DNA from: Marchantia polymorpha subsp. ruderalis
Lineage: Eukaryota; Streptophyta; Marchantiopsida; Marchantiales; Marchantiaceae
Direction: 5' to 3'
Assembly: GCA_037833965.1 (NCBI GenBank)
Contig: AP031356.1
Span: 10,624,501-10,688,500, forward strand
Length of the DNA: 64,000 nt
Shown: positions 29,369-39,531 of the stretch, in pieces
Numbering within the stretch: position 1 is the first letter of the stretch
How the letters are laid out: each line of letters opens with the position of its first letter
The notes under the pieces: model-generated
The model's input: only the letters and a program-made list of their open reading frames with translations
Told to the model about the DNA's origin: nothing
Databases searched by the model: none
Made by a program: the position numbers and the translations under genes

Positions 29369-32200
29369 TTCGTCTTCCGGCTGAATAGCTTCCGGCTCTT
29401 CTTCTTCTCCCACCGAACAGCAGGCAACGAATCCCACGAAATAATCGGATTCGGTACCACTGGAATCCGATCGCGCGGTCGACTCACTGTCCCCGCCCGA
29501 TGTGTAACCTGCACTTGTCGATGGGGTCTCTCCTTCGTGTCTGACCCTATTCCAGGGCACCGTAATGGTCTGGGTCGGTTCCGAAGGATGGGGAAACTTA
29601 AGGCGATGCCTTCGCCAATCACATCTGACTTGTGCGCCATATAGCCATGGTCGCCCGAGCAGAACGTCATAGCCCTGCTTCATCATCGGTTGAAGGATGA
29701 TATACGTCAACCGAAAGTCCGCACCACCGATGATTGTTTTGACATTGCGCAGCATACTTGCAGGCATTCTCCGCGTCTGATCCGCTAATCTCAACACCCG
29801 CTTCGAGGGTTCGTATTGACTGAACCCCAAAGCTCTCGCGGTATCCTCCGTCATTATGTTGACTCCTGATCCAGAGTCGATTGGTACCCTGCGTACACAA
29901 CACCCTGCTATTTCCACATCGATCTCTGGTGGCCCTTGGTCTTCGCTCTCCACTTGATATACTTGAGAGGATGTGGATGTGCGCGGCTTTCGCGGACGCC
30001 GTAGCGAAAGCATCAACATTCTCCGATACGTCTTATTGTCCTCCAGGAGCTGCTTGAACGTGATGTTCACTTTCCGACTCCCGAGATCTTCGACCAAGTC
30101 ATAGTGGGCCCGTTGGGTCGCCGGGGTCGGCGGCGACGCTCTGCGAGGTTCCACGGTGGCTGCCAACTTCGCCCCAAGGAAGGATGGCAAGTCTGGCCGC
30201 TGTGGGTCCTTTTGAGTGCGGATCGCTTCCTTCAACAGGTTGGTTACCTCGTTGCGGATATCCGGAGCATAGTCCCGTTTCAGCAAGCGTACAGGCTCGT
30301 CCTCGACCGCTGTCTGGGGGCGCACTGCTGGTGCCTCTCGCGTAGCCGAAGACTTCCGTGCAGGTCGCAAGTCGGACTTGCTGGATGTCTTCTCCTTCCC
30401 TTTTCCCGTCCGGTCGTCGGTTCTCCGTTCGTGCTTGCGAGTGTCACGCTCTTGCTCCTTCGATTTCTTGGAACTACGAGTTTCGACCCGTGCGCACACA
30501 ACCTCTTCCGCCGGCCATTCTTCGTCTTCGTCATCCCCGTCTGAACCTACTTCGACCTGGTTAACTTGGACGTCCTCCTTGGCAGGAGGGTTCACAAATC
30601 GTACCGCTGGCCGAGGGACTGGTGGCTGATCACACTCTGGCGCAGTATGCCCGGTCTTCTTGCAATTACTACATGTCGGAGCATAATCGTTTCGCCTTTT
30701 TGGATGGGGACACTGCGGTGAGAAGTGTCCAACTTCCCCGCAATTATAACAAGCTCGCGGTGGCGGTGGGTCAAACGTCCCTGGAGGTGCTCTCCGCCTC
30801 ACGGGTACTGTAGTGGCCCGATCCACCGGAATATATCGTGGGACTTGCATTGCTGAAACTGCAGTAGGGGTAGGAACCGACTGGACGGCGTAGGCTGTCT
30901 CTTCGCTAGCCTCTCCATAGTACTGGGGGTGCTCTCCATAGTACGGTTGTGCCCACTCTACTGCGTTGACAGGATATGACGGACGGGTGGTAAGGCACTC
31001 GGTGTTTGCATGTCCCACCGCCCCGCACGTAGTACACCATAAGTTCGCTCGCACTCTCCCGGGTGATTTTCGGCGATCATGTCCGCCTACCACTTGAACC
31101 TTGAGATCGGCGAAGTCCTTCACAAGGGTCTCCATCTTCGAGGCTATGTCTCCCGGCGCTCTGTCCGTAGTCACTCGTCGGGTGCCCTTTTTCTTCGCTG
31201 CCCCATGCTTCTTCCTCTTCTTCTCCTCCTCCAACGATGAGGTTTCCTCTTCTTCGGATGAGGAACGGTTCTCGTCCGAAGACGATTCCTCCGATGACGG
31301 AGTTGTACCTCTACGTCGTCTTCGCCCTCCCTTCGGTTTTCGCTCCTTTGACTCCCGTCTCTCTCTCCCTCTTCGGTTGAGAGTGGAAGTCTCGAAGGCT
31401 TCTGCCGATGCAATCACATCCTCAATAGTGTCGCACTTGCTGCGTCGGCAAAAAGTCTCCATCTCCCGAGTTAAACCGGTCACGTACCAATCCACAGCTT
31501 GTTGTACCGAGAAAGGGGACCCTGGTCCTGTCTTCGGTATTCTGTCAAGGAGGTCCAGAAATCTCTCAGTGTAGTCACGGAGACTCTCCTTCTTCTCTCG
31601 CTGCAAATTACGTAACTTTGTCAAAACCCGGCTGTCGTAGCCGAGCTCGCGGAAGCGGCGAAGGAACTTCTCCTTCAGCTGGGCCCATGTTGTCAACCCA
31701 GTCGGATCGATGCTCTCGTGATTGTACCAACTCCTCGCTTTCTTCCGCAGGAGGCTTGGAAAGATCCTTAGTCGGTCGTCGTCTGCGATCTCGCGATTGG
31801 CAATAGACACCGATTCGAACAACTTGATGTATGAATCTGCATCGTCGTCATCCCCACTCCCTTTATACTTTGGGTAGGAATGTTTAGTAATCGGCTGAGG
31901 TAGCCGCACATTGGCTTGTCCGTCCGCCATCGGTGTGTCTGTCGACGATTCTCGGGCGGTCGGTTCTACTTCACGAGGCGGGTCCGTGCAAGGAATATCT
32001 AGTAGAACTGTAAGCACCAAGTTTGGGTCCGAGTCGCCGGGGGTAGGTTCCCCAAGGATGTCGGCCGAACTAGGCTTAGGTACTCTTTTTGGTGTTTTCT
32101 TGTTTTGATGCCGTGTCTCTTCCACGGCCTTCTCTGAATCTCGTCGGAACCTGCGGACAGCTCTAGCACTTAGGTTGCTCCCGCTAGCCCCAGTCGACAT
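29366..32200 (-). CDS. gag: Element D gag-protease, whole-looking
   Basis: About 944 codons, start MSTGASGSNLSARAVRRFRRDSEK, 47 nt past the primer-binding site. Gag domain about residues 105-265 (SYIKLFESVSIANREI, WAQLKEKFLRRFRELGYDS). A Ser/Glu/Lys-rich stretch (EESSSDENRSSSEEEE) follows, then three CCHC knuckles (CTTCGAVGHANTEC, CYNCGEVGHFSPQC, CSNCKKTGHTAPEC). The aspartic protease is about 760-880 (VPIDSGSGVNIMTEDTARALGF, DVLLGRPWLYG). The tail is acidic (EEEEPEAIQPEDE). The protein would build the particle, bind genomic RNA and mature the polyprotein; termination versus readthrough would set the gag:pol ratio. Confidence 0.92.
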   Translation of the reverse strand: MSTGASGSNLSARAVRRFRRDSEKAVEETRHQNKKTPKRVPKPSSADILGEPTPGDSDPNLVLTVLLDIPCTDPPREVEPTARESSTDTPMADGQANVRLPQPITKHSYPKYKGSGDDDDADSYIKLFESVSIANREIADDDRLRIFPSLLRKKARSWYNHESIDPTGLTTWAQLKEKFLRRFRELGYDSRVLTKLRNLQREKKESLRDYTERFLDLLDRIPKTGPGSPFSVQQAVDWYVTGLTREMETFCRRSKCDTIEDVIASAEAFETSTLNRRGRERRESKERKPKGGRRRRRGTTPSSEESSSDENRSSSEEEETSSLEEEKKRKKHGAAKKKGTRRVTTDRAPGDIASKMETLVKDFADLKVQVVGGHDRRKSPGRVRANLWCTTCGAVGHANTECLTTRPSYPVNAVEWAQPYYGEHPQYYGEASEETAYAVQSVPTPTAVSAMQVPRYIPVDRATTVPVRRRAPPGTFDPPPPRACYNCGEVGHFSPQCPHPKRRNDYAPTCSNCKKTGHTAPECDQPPVPRPAVRFVNPPAKEDVQVNQVEVGSDGDDEDEEWPAEEVVCARVETRSSKKSKEQERDTRKHERRTDDRTGKGKEKTSSKSDLRPARKSSATREAPAVRPQTAVEDEPVRLLKRDYAPDIRNEVTNLLKEAIRTQKDPQRPDLPSFLGAKLAATVEPRRASPPTPATQRAHYDLVEDLGSRKVNITFKQLLEDNKTYRRMLMLSLRRPRKPRTSTSSQVYQVESEDQGPPEIDVEIAGCCVRRVPIDSGSGVNIMTEDTARALGFSQYEPSKRVLRLADQTRRMPASMLRNVKTIIGGADFRLTYIILQPMMKQGYDVLLGRPWLYGAQVRCDWRRHRLKFPHPSEPTQTITVPWNRVRHEGETPSTSAGYTSGGDSESTARSDSSGTESDYFVGFVACCSVGEEEEPEAIQPEDE

Positions 32201-32246
32201 TCACCGAGCATGGCTGCTCGTAAAAACCCCGGTGTTGACGCAACTG

Positions 32247-32264
32247 TCCCCGGCAGCGGCGCCA
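32247..32264 (-). other. Primer-binding site of element D
   Basis: TGGCGCCGCTGCCGGGGA on the minus strand, tRNA-Asp-like, 22 nt from the LTR end at 32287. Confidence 0.87.
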
Positions 32265-32286
32265 AAAAGAAGTTGTCGGCTTCTTA

Positions 32287-35200
32287 TGTAATAACCCACT
32301 AAAGGCTAAAACTGCAATATAGTGGTAGAAAGGTCGAACCCACAGGGACAGAGGAACACACAGGGTACAAAGTGTCACATTTAACAGACTATTGAGGAGT
32401 TTGAATTCTCAGGCGACTGTCACTCCCAGAAATACTGCAAGTGTCCACTCGGAGCGCACTCGGAGGTCGCACAGTGCAGCGTAACACACACACACACACC
32501 TGAAACTACAGAAACACAACCCAGAGATCCGTTAGGACCTCTACTTCAAGATTTCAGGGGGAAAGTCTCTCAAGAGTACACTCGGCAAAGCTGCGGGCAG
32601 TGACTTCCAACTCCGGCTTTTACAACACTTCCACTAGCTTGCTGCTAGTGTAGGAAACCCGGTTTGGACTGCCTACTTCGGATCGAAGTCACTCCTACGC
32701 GGTGAACAACACTCTCAACTCACGAAACGCGCAGAGAACACAGGTCCGCACTGAAGGACTCACTGTGAAACATTCCAGTAACACAACAACAGTCTATTGA
32801 AGAGTTTGAATTCTCAGGCACTTGTCATTCCCAGAAATACTACAGGGGTTACCCTCAAGGCACCTGCTGCAGCGTAACCTGAATTTACAACCAAGGCTTA
32901 CACGAAGTAGCAAAACTTCACTTTGGCATTCAGGGGAAAAATCCCAAGGGAGTACAATCAGAAAGAAACACTCGAAGGTGTAGGGGCGAAACTGTTCAAG
33001 TATCTAACTAGTCACTGGCTCTGAGCATCGGCAGTCACCCGCAGGTGCAGATCCGAACTACTCAAGTCTCTAACCAATGGACTAGCTCTGAACATTCGGC
33101 CGAAGGCCTTCAGCTACAAAATGCGGAACGCTAAGTTGTAACTCCTCGTGCGTGGTGACAGAACTCAAGGACACAAACACGCAAAGGAAATGGGTTCCTG
33201 ATCTATACTTCTGATGGGAAAGAACCCCAGGCAAAACGCCTGGAACTATTTTATACCTTCTAAGTCCTAACTAACAGTACACTGCACTACGCTACACGCC
33301 TGCACGGAACCACGCTACACTACACTCCGCGGAACTTGTACTACGTCTCCTGCGCGGCCGACTGCCGCGCACTAACTCCCTACCCTGCCAATCTTCCGCT
33401 CGACTGCGCAGTCCCAAACGCTGCAACGCCGCGGACACCTCCACTTCGAGGGCGGACATGGTATCCTGTGCCTTCGACAGAAAGGCATCGAGCTTCTTTG
33501 CTACCTTCCGCCGACTCCTACTGTCGCCTGACAACAACCCGGCTGCGCGCAGTTCAAACTCACGCAGTGTGAGTTTCTCCTGCGCCTTCACTTCCCTGTG
33601 GGCGTAGCCCTTGAGACAGTGGGCGACACGCCTCGCCGTCTCCACCTTCGTGCGATCCGCCTCCTTCCTGCGATCCTCTTCAATTATCACTAATTGCGAT
33701 TCGGCTTCAGCACGTTGCGCTCTCAATTCGCCACACTCTGACTGTAACCTGCGGATTAACTCTTCATCCGCCTGCCGTGCGAGCTGACATTGTTCCAACA
33801 ACCGCGTCTGTCGCACGATCTCCTCTGACAAAATCTGATTCTGGGCCTGCTCAGAATTGAGTGCTTCCTTGACCTTCACCTGCTCCTTGGTGAGCTCGTC
33901 CAGTTTCTCATCCTTCATCTTCTCGGAGTGCTTGTAGAATTTCTGATTAAGTTTGTACTGACCCCACAAGCATGCATGCTTCTCCTTCAATTCCCTCAAC
34001 TCCTGGTCCACTCTAGCTAATAGCTTGATGGTGTGGACTTTAGTGCGAGTCCGCCTGCGCACTAATTCGATGTAAGATCCCGGCTGGAGTGGGTCGGCGT
34101 ATTTATCGACCTTGCGATCCAAGTACCTCAGCAACGGAATCACCTGCTTAGAGAGCGCCGCCGCCGGCGCTCCAACAATTTCCTCCTCCTCCTCCTCGGT
34201 GTCTTCTGCTCCTGACATTTCTTCCGTGGAGCCTCCGTCGTCATCATCCGAGTGGAGAATTTCAGTCGCCATTGATTGCGTCGGCGACTGCCCCGAGTGG
34301 GGCTGCACGTCATCGACGTGTGCTGCCTGCGAAGGCACGGCTGCGGCCTCGCTGCTCGTCGCCAAAATGTCCAAGGCGGAAGGCGGATGTACCCGTGCGG
34401 CATCCCCGTCGCTCGCTTGTTGGTTGCCTACCGCGTCCTCTCTGCCTCCGTCGCCCGCCGCCGAAGGCGATCGAGCGGAAGGTGGCTGCGCGGGGTTTGA
34501 TTGCGCATCGCGCATCGAAATTTCATCCCGCGGACAGTCACTCCGCTCCTCCGTCTGTTGCTGCTCCCTTGATCGGTCCGTGGGGGCTGTGCCCGGCCCG
34601 TGCGCAGGCGCAATCGCCGGCGCCTTGTCCGCCGCAGGCGTAGCGCCGCGGACATCTATCGCCGAAGGCGACATGGCCGGGGGCCGCTCGCCCGATGTCC
34701 CTTGGCCTATAGGCCCTACCGCCGAAGGCGCATCTATCGGCGGACTTCCCGCCGATGGTGCGGCCTCCGCACGCTCCCTGCTCGTATCTCCTCGGCTCGA
34801 AGGCCCTGGCGCCGAAGGCGCAAATTGCGGCGCGTGGTGCGCCGGAGGGTCTGGCCCCGAGGGCCGGTGTCTCGTAGGCGGTTCTTCCGCCGGCTCCTTC
34901 CCCTTCCTACGTTGGAACGGGGGTGATTCTTGCCTGTGCACAGGCGGCACGCGTGGAGGTGTCCTGTGCACAGGCGACCTTTGCACAGGTGAGCGCCTGT
35001 GCACAGGCGGACTACTCCTTCCCACGCGTAAGCGTAGATCCACGTCCACTTGTGAACGCCTGTCCGCGGAGGCTCGTCTGTGCGCAAACGGAACATCTGT
35101 CCGCATCGCACGTGGTAACTCCGGAGGCCCTTGGCCCGTAGGCGGCCTCTCTCCCGTCGAGGTTGCAGCGTGGCCCGTCGCTCCTGCGGTCGTCCGCGCT

Positions 35201-37661
35201 TCCTCATGCCTCTCTGGCGACGCACTTCCTTGCTCCGTCGCAATCGTCGCCGTGTCTGCACTGTCGGCTGGTAACACCAGTCTGCGTGCCTTCTGCTTCG
35301 GCCGGCTGTATGGCTCGCACAGCGGCCGCGGTCGAATGGGAGCAGAGGGTTCTTGATGCTGCTCCTCTTCAGACTCTTCCCTCCATCGTCGCTTCCGCGG
35401 CACTCGTGCTGCAGGAGTGTGTCTCCCTTCGTCCCTCCGTCTTGATGGGGTAGAAGTCGGTGACTCCTCTGCATCAGTGTCGACCTCATTCTCCCGCACA
35501 TACTTCCCGGGATGGTCGATGGACAATGGCGGAAAATGTTCAAGCTCCGCCGCTGTCAAACAATTCCGCTGTCGATAAAAATTGATGAGGAAAGGCGAGA
35601 GATGGTTTAGAGTTCCCCCCTTCTCCTCAAAAGCGTGCTGTCGCATCACCCTGTGCAGGATGCTCGCCCAGTGAATTGGAGTTCCCTCGATGACGCACTC
35701 CACAAAAGAGACCTGCCATAATGTGATGTAGCAGGCGCGGTGCGGCTGCAGTAATTGCATCAGCGCCGCGGACAAAGTCCGGCGAAATCGATCCTTGTAA
35801 TCACGGGTCCTGTACCCATTCTTGGTAGACCTCCCGGTCTTGAACAGCTCCACAAATTGCGCCTCTTCCTGCTTGGTCACCTTGATGCTCTCACTGTCGA
35901 AAAGGAGATGCCCTGGCATGCCAGCACATCTTCCCAACGCCTGCGCCCAATCTTGGACTGTCCACCGATCAACATGCGGACGCAATCCGCGCGAGGGTGG
36001 TCCCTGTGGCTCTAGCCACTCGCGCACCATATTCGCACAGATGTAGTTCCATCCCCATAGCAAGAAATCGAGCTTTCTTGCTATTAAGCGCTCCTCGAAA
36101 GCGCGCAGCCCGTTCTGCGGTAGGCGAAGTGGCACCATCCGCAATCGGCTCGGTCTCGTCATTGCGTTCCTGGGGTTCGCTCGCCCGCTCATTCTACTTC
36201 CGCACCGCCCGAGCTTCTTTCTCTCTCGGCAAACTCTAATCGCCCTCAATTCCAATTCACGCGCATTCACTTCTCCCTCAATCAACAAGAAATCTCCTGT
36301 GCGGCGACGCCGAGAATGTTCAGCAGCCAGCAGATGGATGCGCGCAGCGCGCACCAGAGATTGGAATCGCGAATTCAAGAATGGGACGTTCTCCGCCGCT
36401 CGGTCGAAGGTCATGGTCGGCTCCTGCTCGTGAAGAACGTCTCACTTGATGGCCGCGCCGGCTGTACGCTGGAACGGTCTTCGCTCTCACGCGCGGCTTC
36501 ACGCTCCGCCGTCGTCGATTAAACTCTCACGCTCGAATTGGCGGATTTGAACTCCGCGAGCGTATTACCCCGCGGACATGCGGGCGTAGCGCCGAAGGCG
36601 AGTTTTCCGCCTTGCGCGGTACACTTGTTCGTACCGCCCCTCGGCCAATCCCCCTCTGCCTTGACGCGTGTGTCCGCATGTCGGACAAAAGTTCAACTCC
36701 TGCCTGTGCGCAGGCAGGAGCCTCGGCGGATTCTCCGCCGGCGCGGAACTTGAACACCCTCCTGTGCACAGGCGGTCGCCTGTGCGCAGGCGAATTCCGT
36801 GCGCGGCGTCGCGCTGGCGCGGAAGGCGTTGACCGTGGTCAGCCGTCTCCGTCCAGTCTGTCCGTTCCTTGTCTCTCCGTCGGCGCTTCCGCCGCCGCAA
36901 CTCCGTCCGTCCAAGAGCGCATCCACCCGTCCCGTCCGCATGGTCCGTACCGATTTGATTACTCTGGCGGTTCTTCCGTCGTACGTGGCGCTGCGCTGGC
37001 GCAGAAGGCGCTGTACAATTTCTACCTCACAAGGCGCATTTCTAGGGCCCAAGGCGGATTTTCCGCCGACGCCGAAGCGCTTGTGCACAGGCGAGCGCCT
37101 GTGCGTAGGCGGACTTCGCGCCTCCCCTAACCCTACTTCGCCTGTGCACAGGCGAACGCCTTCGTCCGCGCATAGGACAAAACTTGATTCCCCCTTCCGC
37201 GTAGGCGGAATTCGCGCCGGTGGCGAACTCTTTCCGCCGTAGGCGACCGCCTCCGTTTCTTCCAATAGTGATAACTCCCTAAGTCCTCATCCGTTCCAAG
37301 CGTTCTTGGACTCGTTGGAATCAGTGCGTCGAGCTCTTTCCAACGGGACCCAAACTTGGTCAAGGCGCCCGAGGGTTGACCTAATTATGGAGGATTTCCC
37401 TACAGCCGCGGACGCAACCTCCGAAGGCGGGTTTTGCGCCTTGCGTCGTAGGGGTCCTAACTGCAGAGCTCGCAGGGAGGGTGGTGCCTGTCCTTACTGC
37501 TGCACCCCAAATCCCAGATTCTACAAGATCCCTCGAGAATCCCCGTGATCTTCCGGATTCACTCCGTTTTGATGTACCGAAGGCTATTTACAATGCTGCC
37601 AGGGTACAGTTTTCCAAAAATGTTTTAATTTCCTCAAAATTGCCAAAAGTGGGGTACCACA
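32287..37661 (-). repeat. 5' LTR of element D (5.4 kb)
   Basis: Minus strand from TGTGGTACCCC at 37661 to TTATTACA at 32287. It carries the GC-rich palindromic U3, the whole-looking U3 ORF, TATA at 33248-33255 with its hairpin at 33227-33243, and an R-U5 with a short CA microsatellite (about 32483-32499). It abuts solo LTR C at its outer end. Confidence 0.94.
33292..36414 (-). CDS. U3-encoded ORF of element D, whole-looking (1,040 codons)
   Basis: Best complete copy of the LTR-internal gene. Start MTFDRAAENVPFLNSRFQSL, end CSVAWFRAGV. Layout as in element E: Trp-rich N-terminal domain (to ~310), Pro/Arg/Ala linker with SPVHRRSPVQRSPVHR repeats, acidic patch, PLLRYLDRKVDKYA block, long coiled coil (EELTKEQ-type heptads), CLKGYAHREVKAQEKLTLRE block and basic tail. 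It differs from the E copy at scattered residues and small in-frame length changes in the linker, the pattern expected if the frame was kept while copies spread. No known family recognised; a remote relation to plant transposon ORF1 or Gag-like proteins is possible but unsupported. Confidence 0.78.
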   Translation of the reverse strand: MTFDRAAENVPFLNSRFQSLVRAARIHLLAAEHSRRRRTGDFLLIEGEVNARELELRAIRVCRERKKLGRCGSRMSGRANPRNAMTRPSRLRMVPLRLPQNGLRAFEERLIARKLDFLLWGWNYICANMVREWLEPQGPPSRGLRPHVDRWTVQDWAQALGRCAGMPGHLLFDSESIKVTKQEEAQFVELFKTGRSTKNGYRTRDYKDRFRRTLSAALMQLLQPHRACYITLWQVSFVECVIEGTPIHWASILHRVMRQHAFEEKGGTLNHLSPFLINFYRQRNCLTAAELEHFPPLSIDHPGKYVRENEVDTDAEESPTSTPSRRRDEGRHTPAARVPRKRRWREESEEEQHQEPSAPIRPRPLCEPYSRPKQKARRLVLPADSADTATIATEQGSASPERHEEARTTAGATGHAATSTGERPPTGQGPPELPRAMRTDVPFAHRRASADRRSQVDVDLRLRVGRSSPPVHRRSPVQRSPVHRTPPRVPPVHRQESPPFQRRKGKEPAEEPPTRHRPSGPDPPAHHAPQFAPSAPGPSSRGDTSRERAEAAPSAGSPPIDAPSAVGPIGQGTSGERPPAMSPSAIDVRGATPAADKAPAIAPAHGPGTAPTDRSREQQQTEERSDCPRDEISMRDAQSNPAQPPSARSPSAAGDGGREDAVGNQQASDGDAARVHPPSALDILATSSEAAAVPSQAAHVDDVQPHSGQSPTQSMATEILHSDDDDGGSTEEMSGAEDTEEEEEEIVGAPAAALSKQVIPLLRYLDRKVDKYADPLQPGSYIELVRRRTRTKVHTIKLLARVDQELRELKEKHACLWGQYKLNQKFYKHSEKMKDEKLDELTKEQVKVKEALNSEQAQNQILSEEIVRQTRLLEQCQLARQADEELIRRLQSECGELRAQRAEAESQLVIIEEDRRKEADRTKVETARRVAHCLKGYAHREVKAQEKLTLREFELRAAGLLSGDSRSRRKVAKKLDAFLSKAQDTMSALEVEVSAALQRLGLRSRAEDWQGRELVRGSRPRRRRSTSSAECSVAWFRAGV

Positions 37662-39531
37662 GGACCACGCTGTAGCCTCGACGGGCGAGAGGCCGCCTAC
37701 GGGCCAAGGGCCTCCGGAGTTACCACGTGCGTTGCGGACAGGTGTTCCGTTTGCGCACAGACGAGACTCCGCGGACGTACGAGCCTCCGCGGACAGACGA
37801 TCACAAGTGGACGTAGATCTACGCTTACGCGTGGGAAGGAGCACTCCGCCTGTGCACAGGTCGCCTCCACACGTGCCGCCTGTGCACAGGCAGGAATCAC
37901 CCCCGTTCCAACGTAGGAAGGGGAAGGAGCCGGCGGAAGAGCCGCCTACGAGACACCGGCCCTCGGGGCCAGACCCTCCGGCGCACCACGCGCCGCAATT
38001 TGCGCCTTCGGCGCCAGGGCCTTCGAACCGAGGAGATACGAGCAGGGAGTGTGCGGAGGCCACACTATCGGCGGGTAATCCGCCGGTAGATGCGCCTTCG
38101 GCGGTAGGGCCTCAGGGCCAAGGGACATCGGGCGAGCGGCCCCCGGCCATGTCGCCTTTGGCGATGGACGTCCGCGGCGCTACGCCTGCGGCGGACAAGG
38201 CGCCGGCATTTGCGCCTGCGCACAGGCCAAGCACAGCCCCCGCGGACCGATCAAGGGAGCAGCAACAAACGGAGGAGCGGAGTGACTGTCCGCGGGATGA
38301 AATTTCGATGCGCGATGCGCAATCAAACCCCGCGCAGCCACCCTCCGCTCGATCGCCTTCAGCGGCGGGCGTCGGCGGCAGAGAGGACACGGTAGACGAC
38401 CAACAAGCGAGCGGCGGGGATGCCGCACGGGCACATTCGCCTACCGCCTTAGACATTTTGGCGAAGAGCAGCGAGGCTGCAGCCGTGCCTTCGAAGGCAG
38501 CACACGTCGACGACGTGCAGCCCCACTCGGGTCAGTCGCCGACGCAATCAATGGCAACTGAAATTCTCCACTCGGATGATGACGACGGAGGCTCCACCGA
38601 AGAAATGTCAGGAGCAGAGGACACCGAGGAGGAGGAGGAGGAAATTGTTGGAGCGCCGGCGGCGGCGCTCTCTGAGCAGGTGATACCGTTGCTGAGGTAC
38701 TTGGATCGCAAAGTCGATAAATACGCCGACCCACTTCAGCCGGGATCTTACATCGAGTTAGTGCGCAGGCGGACTCGCACTAAAGTCCACACCAGCAAGC
38801 TATTAGCTAGAGTGGACCAGGAGTTGAGGGAATTGAAGGAGAAGCATGAATGCTTGTGGGGTCAGTATAAACTTAATCAGAAATTCTACAAGTACTCCGA
38901 GAAGGTGAGGGATGGGAAACTGGAAGAGTTCACCAAGGAGCAGGTGAAGGTCACGGAAGCACTAATTTCTGAGCAGGCCCAGAATCGGATTTTGTCAGAG
39001 GAGCTCGTGCGACAGACGCGGTTGTTGGAACAGTGTCAGCTCGCACGGCAGGCGGATGAGGAGGTAATCCGCAGGCTACAGTCAGAGTGTGGCGAATTGA
39101 GAGCGCAACGTGCTGAGGCCGAATCGCAATTAGTGATAGTTGAAGAGGATCGCAGGAAGGAGGCAGATCGCACAAAGGTGGAGACGGCGAGGCGTGTCGC
39201 CCACTGTCTCAAGGGCTACGCCCACTGGGAAGTGAAGGCGCAGGAGAAACTCACACTGCGTGAGTTTGAACTTCGCGCAGCCGGGTTGTTGTCAGGCGAC
39301 AGTAGGAGTCGGCGGAAGGTAGCAAAGAAGCTCGATGCTTTTCTGTCGAAGGCGCAAGATACCATGTCCGCCCTCGAAGTGGAGGTGTCCGCGGCGTTGC
39401 AGCGATTGGGACTGCGCAGTCGAGCGGAAAATTGGCAGGGTAGGGAGTTAATGCGCGGCAGTCCGCCGCGCAGGAGACGTAGCACAGGTTCCGCGGAGTG
39501 TAGTGTAGCGTGGTTCCGCGCAGGCGTGTAG
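37662..39531 (+). pseudogene. U3 ORF of solo LTR C, C-terminal part
   Basis: Continues after element D with the linker (STGERPPTGQGPPELPRALR, PVHR repeats), acidic patch, coiled coil and the CSVAWFRAGV end. With 14559-15720 it belongs to one LTR copy, as shown by the AGTGC duplication at the outer ends. Confidence 0.78.

Larger units (their letters stand above)
15721..37661 (-). mobile_element. Element D: Ty3/gypsy element with nested element E
   Basis: Minus-strand element inserted in solo LTR C. Order: 5' LTR 37661-32287, primer-binding site 32264-32247, gag-protease 32200-29366, leaky stop, pol 29356-26525, polypurine tract, 3' LTR beginning at 26487. Element E interrupts the 3' LTR at 23963/23964. 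A 91-bp LTR terminus (15721-15811), ending TTATTACA at the junction with C, is the likely outer end of D's 3' LTR, although it could be E's. The gag, pol and 5' LTR ORF all look whole; the 3' LTR is incomplete. The two LTRs differ by only about 2% in the first 200 bases compared by eye, so insertion is fairly recent. Confidence 0.88.

Noticed and set aside
34112-35356. A 414-codon open frame antisense to the U3 ORF linker (similar frames at 4932-5939 and 20801-21658)
   Set aside because: It follows from the GC-rich, stop-poor repeat composition of the linker. The product is low complexity, it is not kept in element B, and boundaries differ among copies.
33292-36414. U3 ORF as an env-like gene
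   Set aside because: It has the 3'-proximal position of env, but no signal peptide, transmembrane segment or cleavage-type site is visible.
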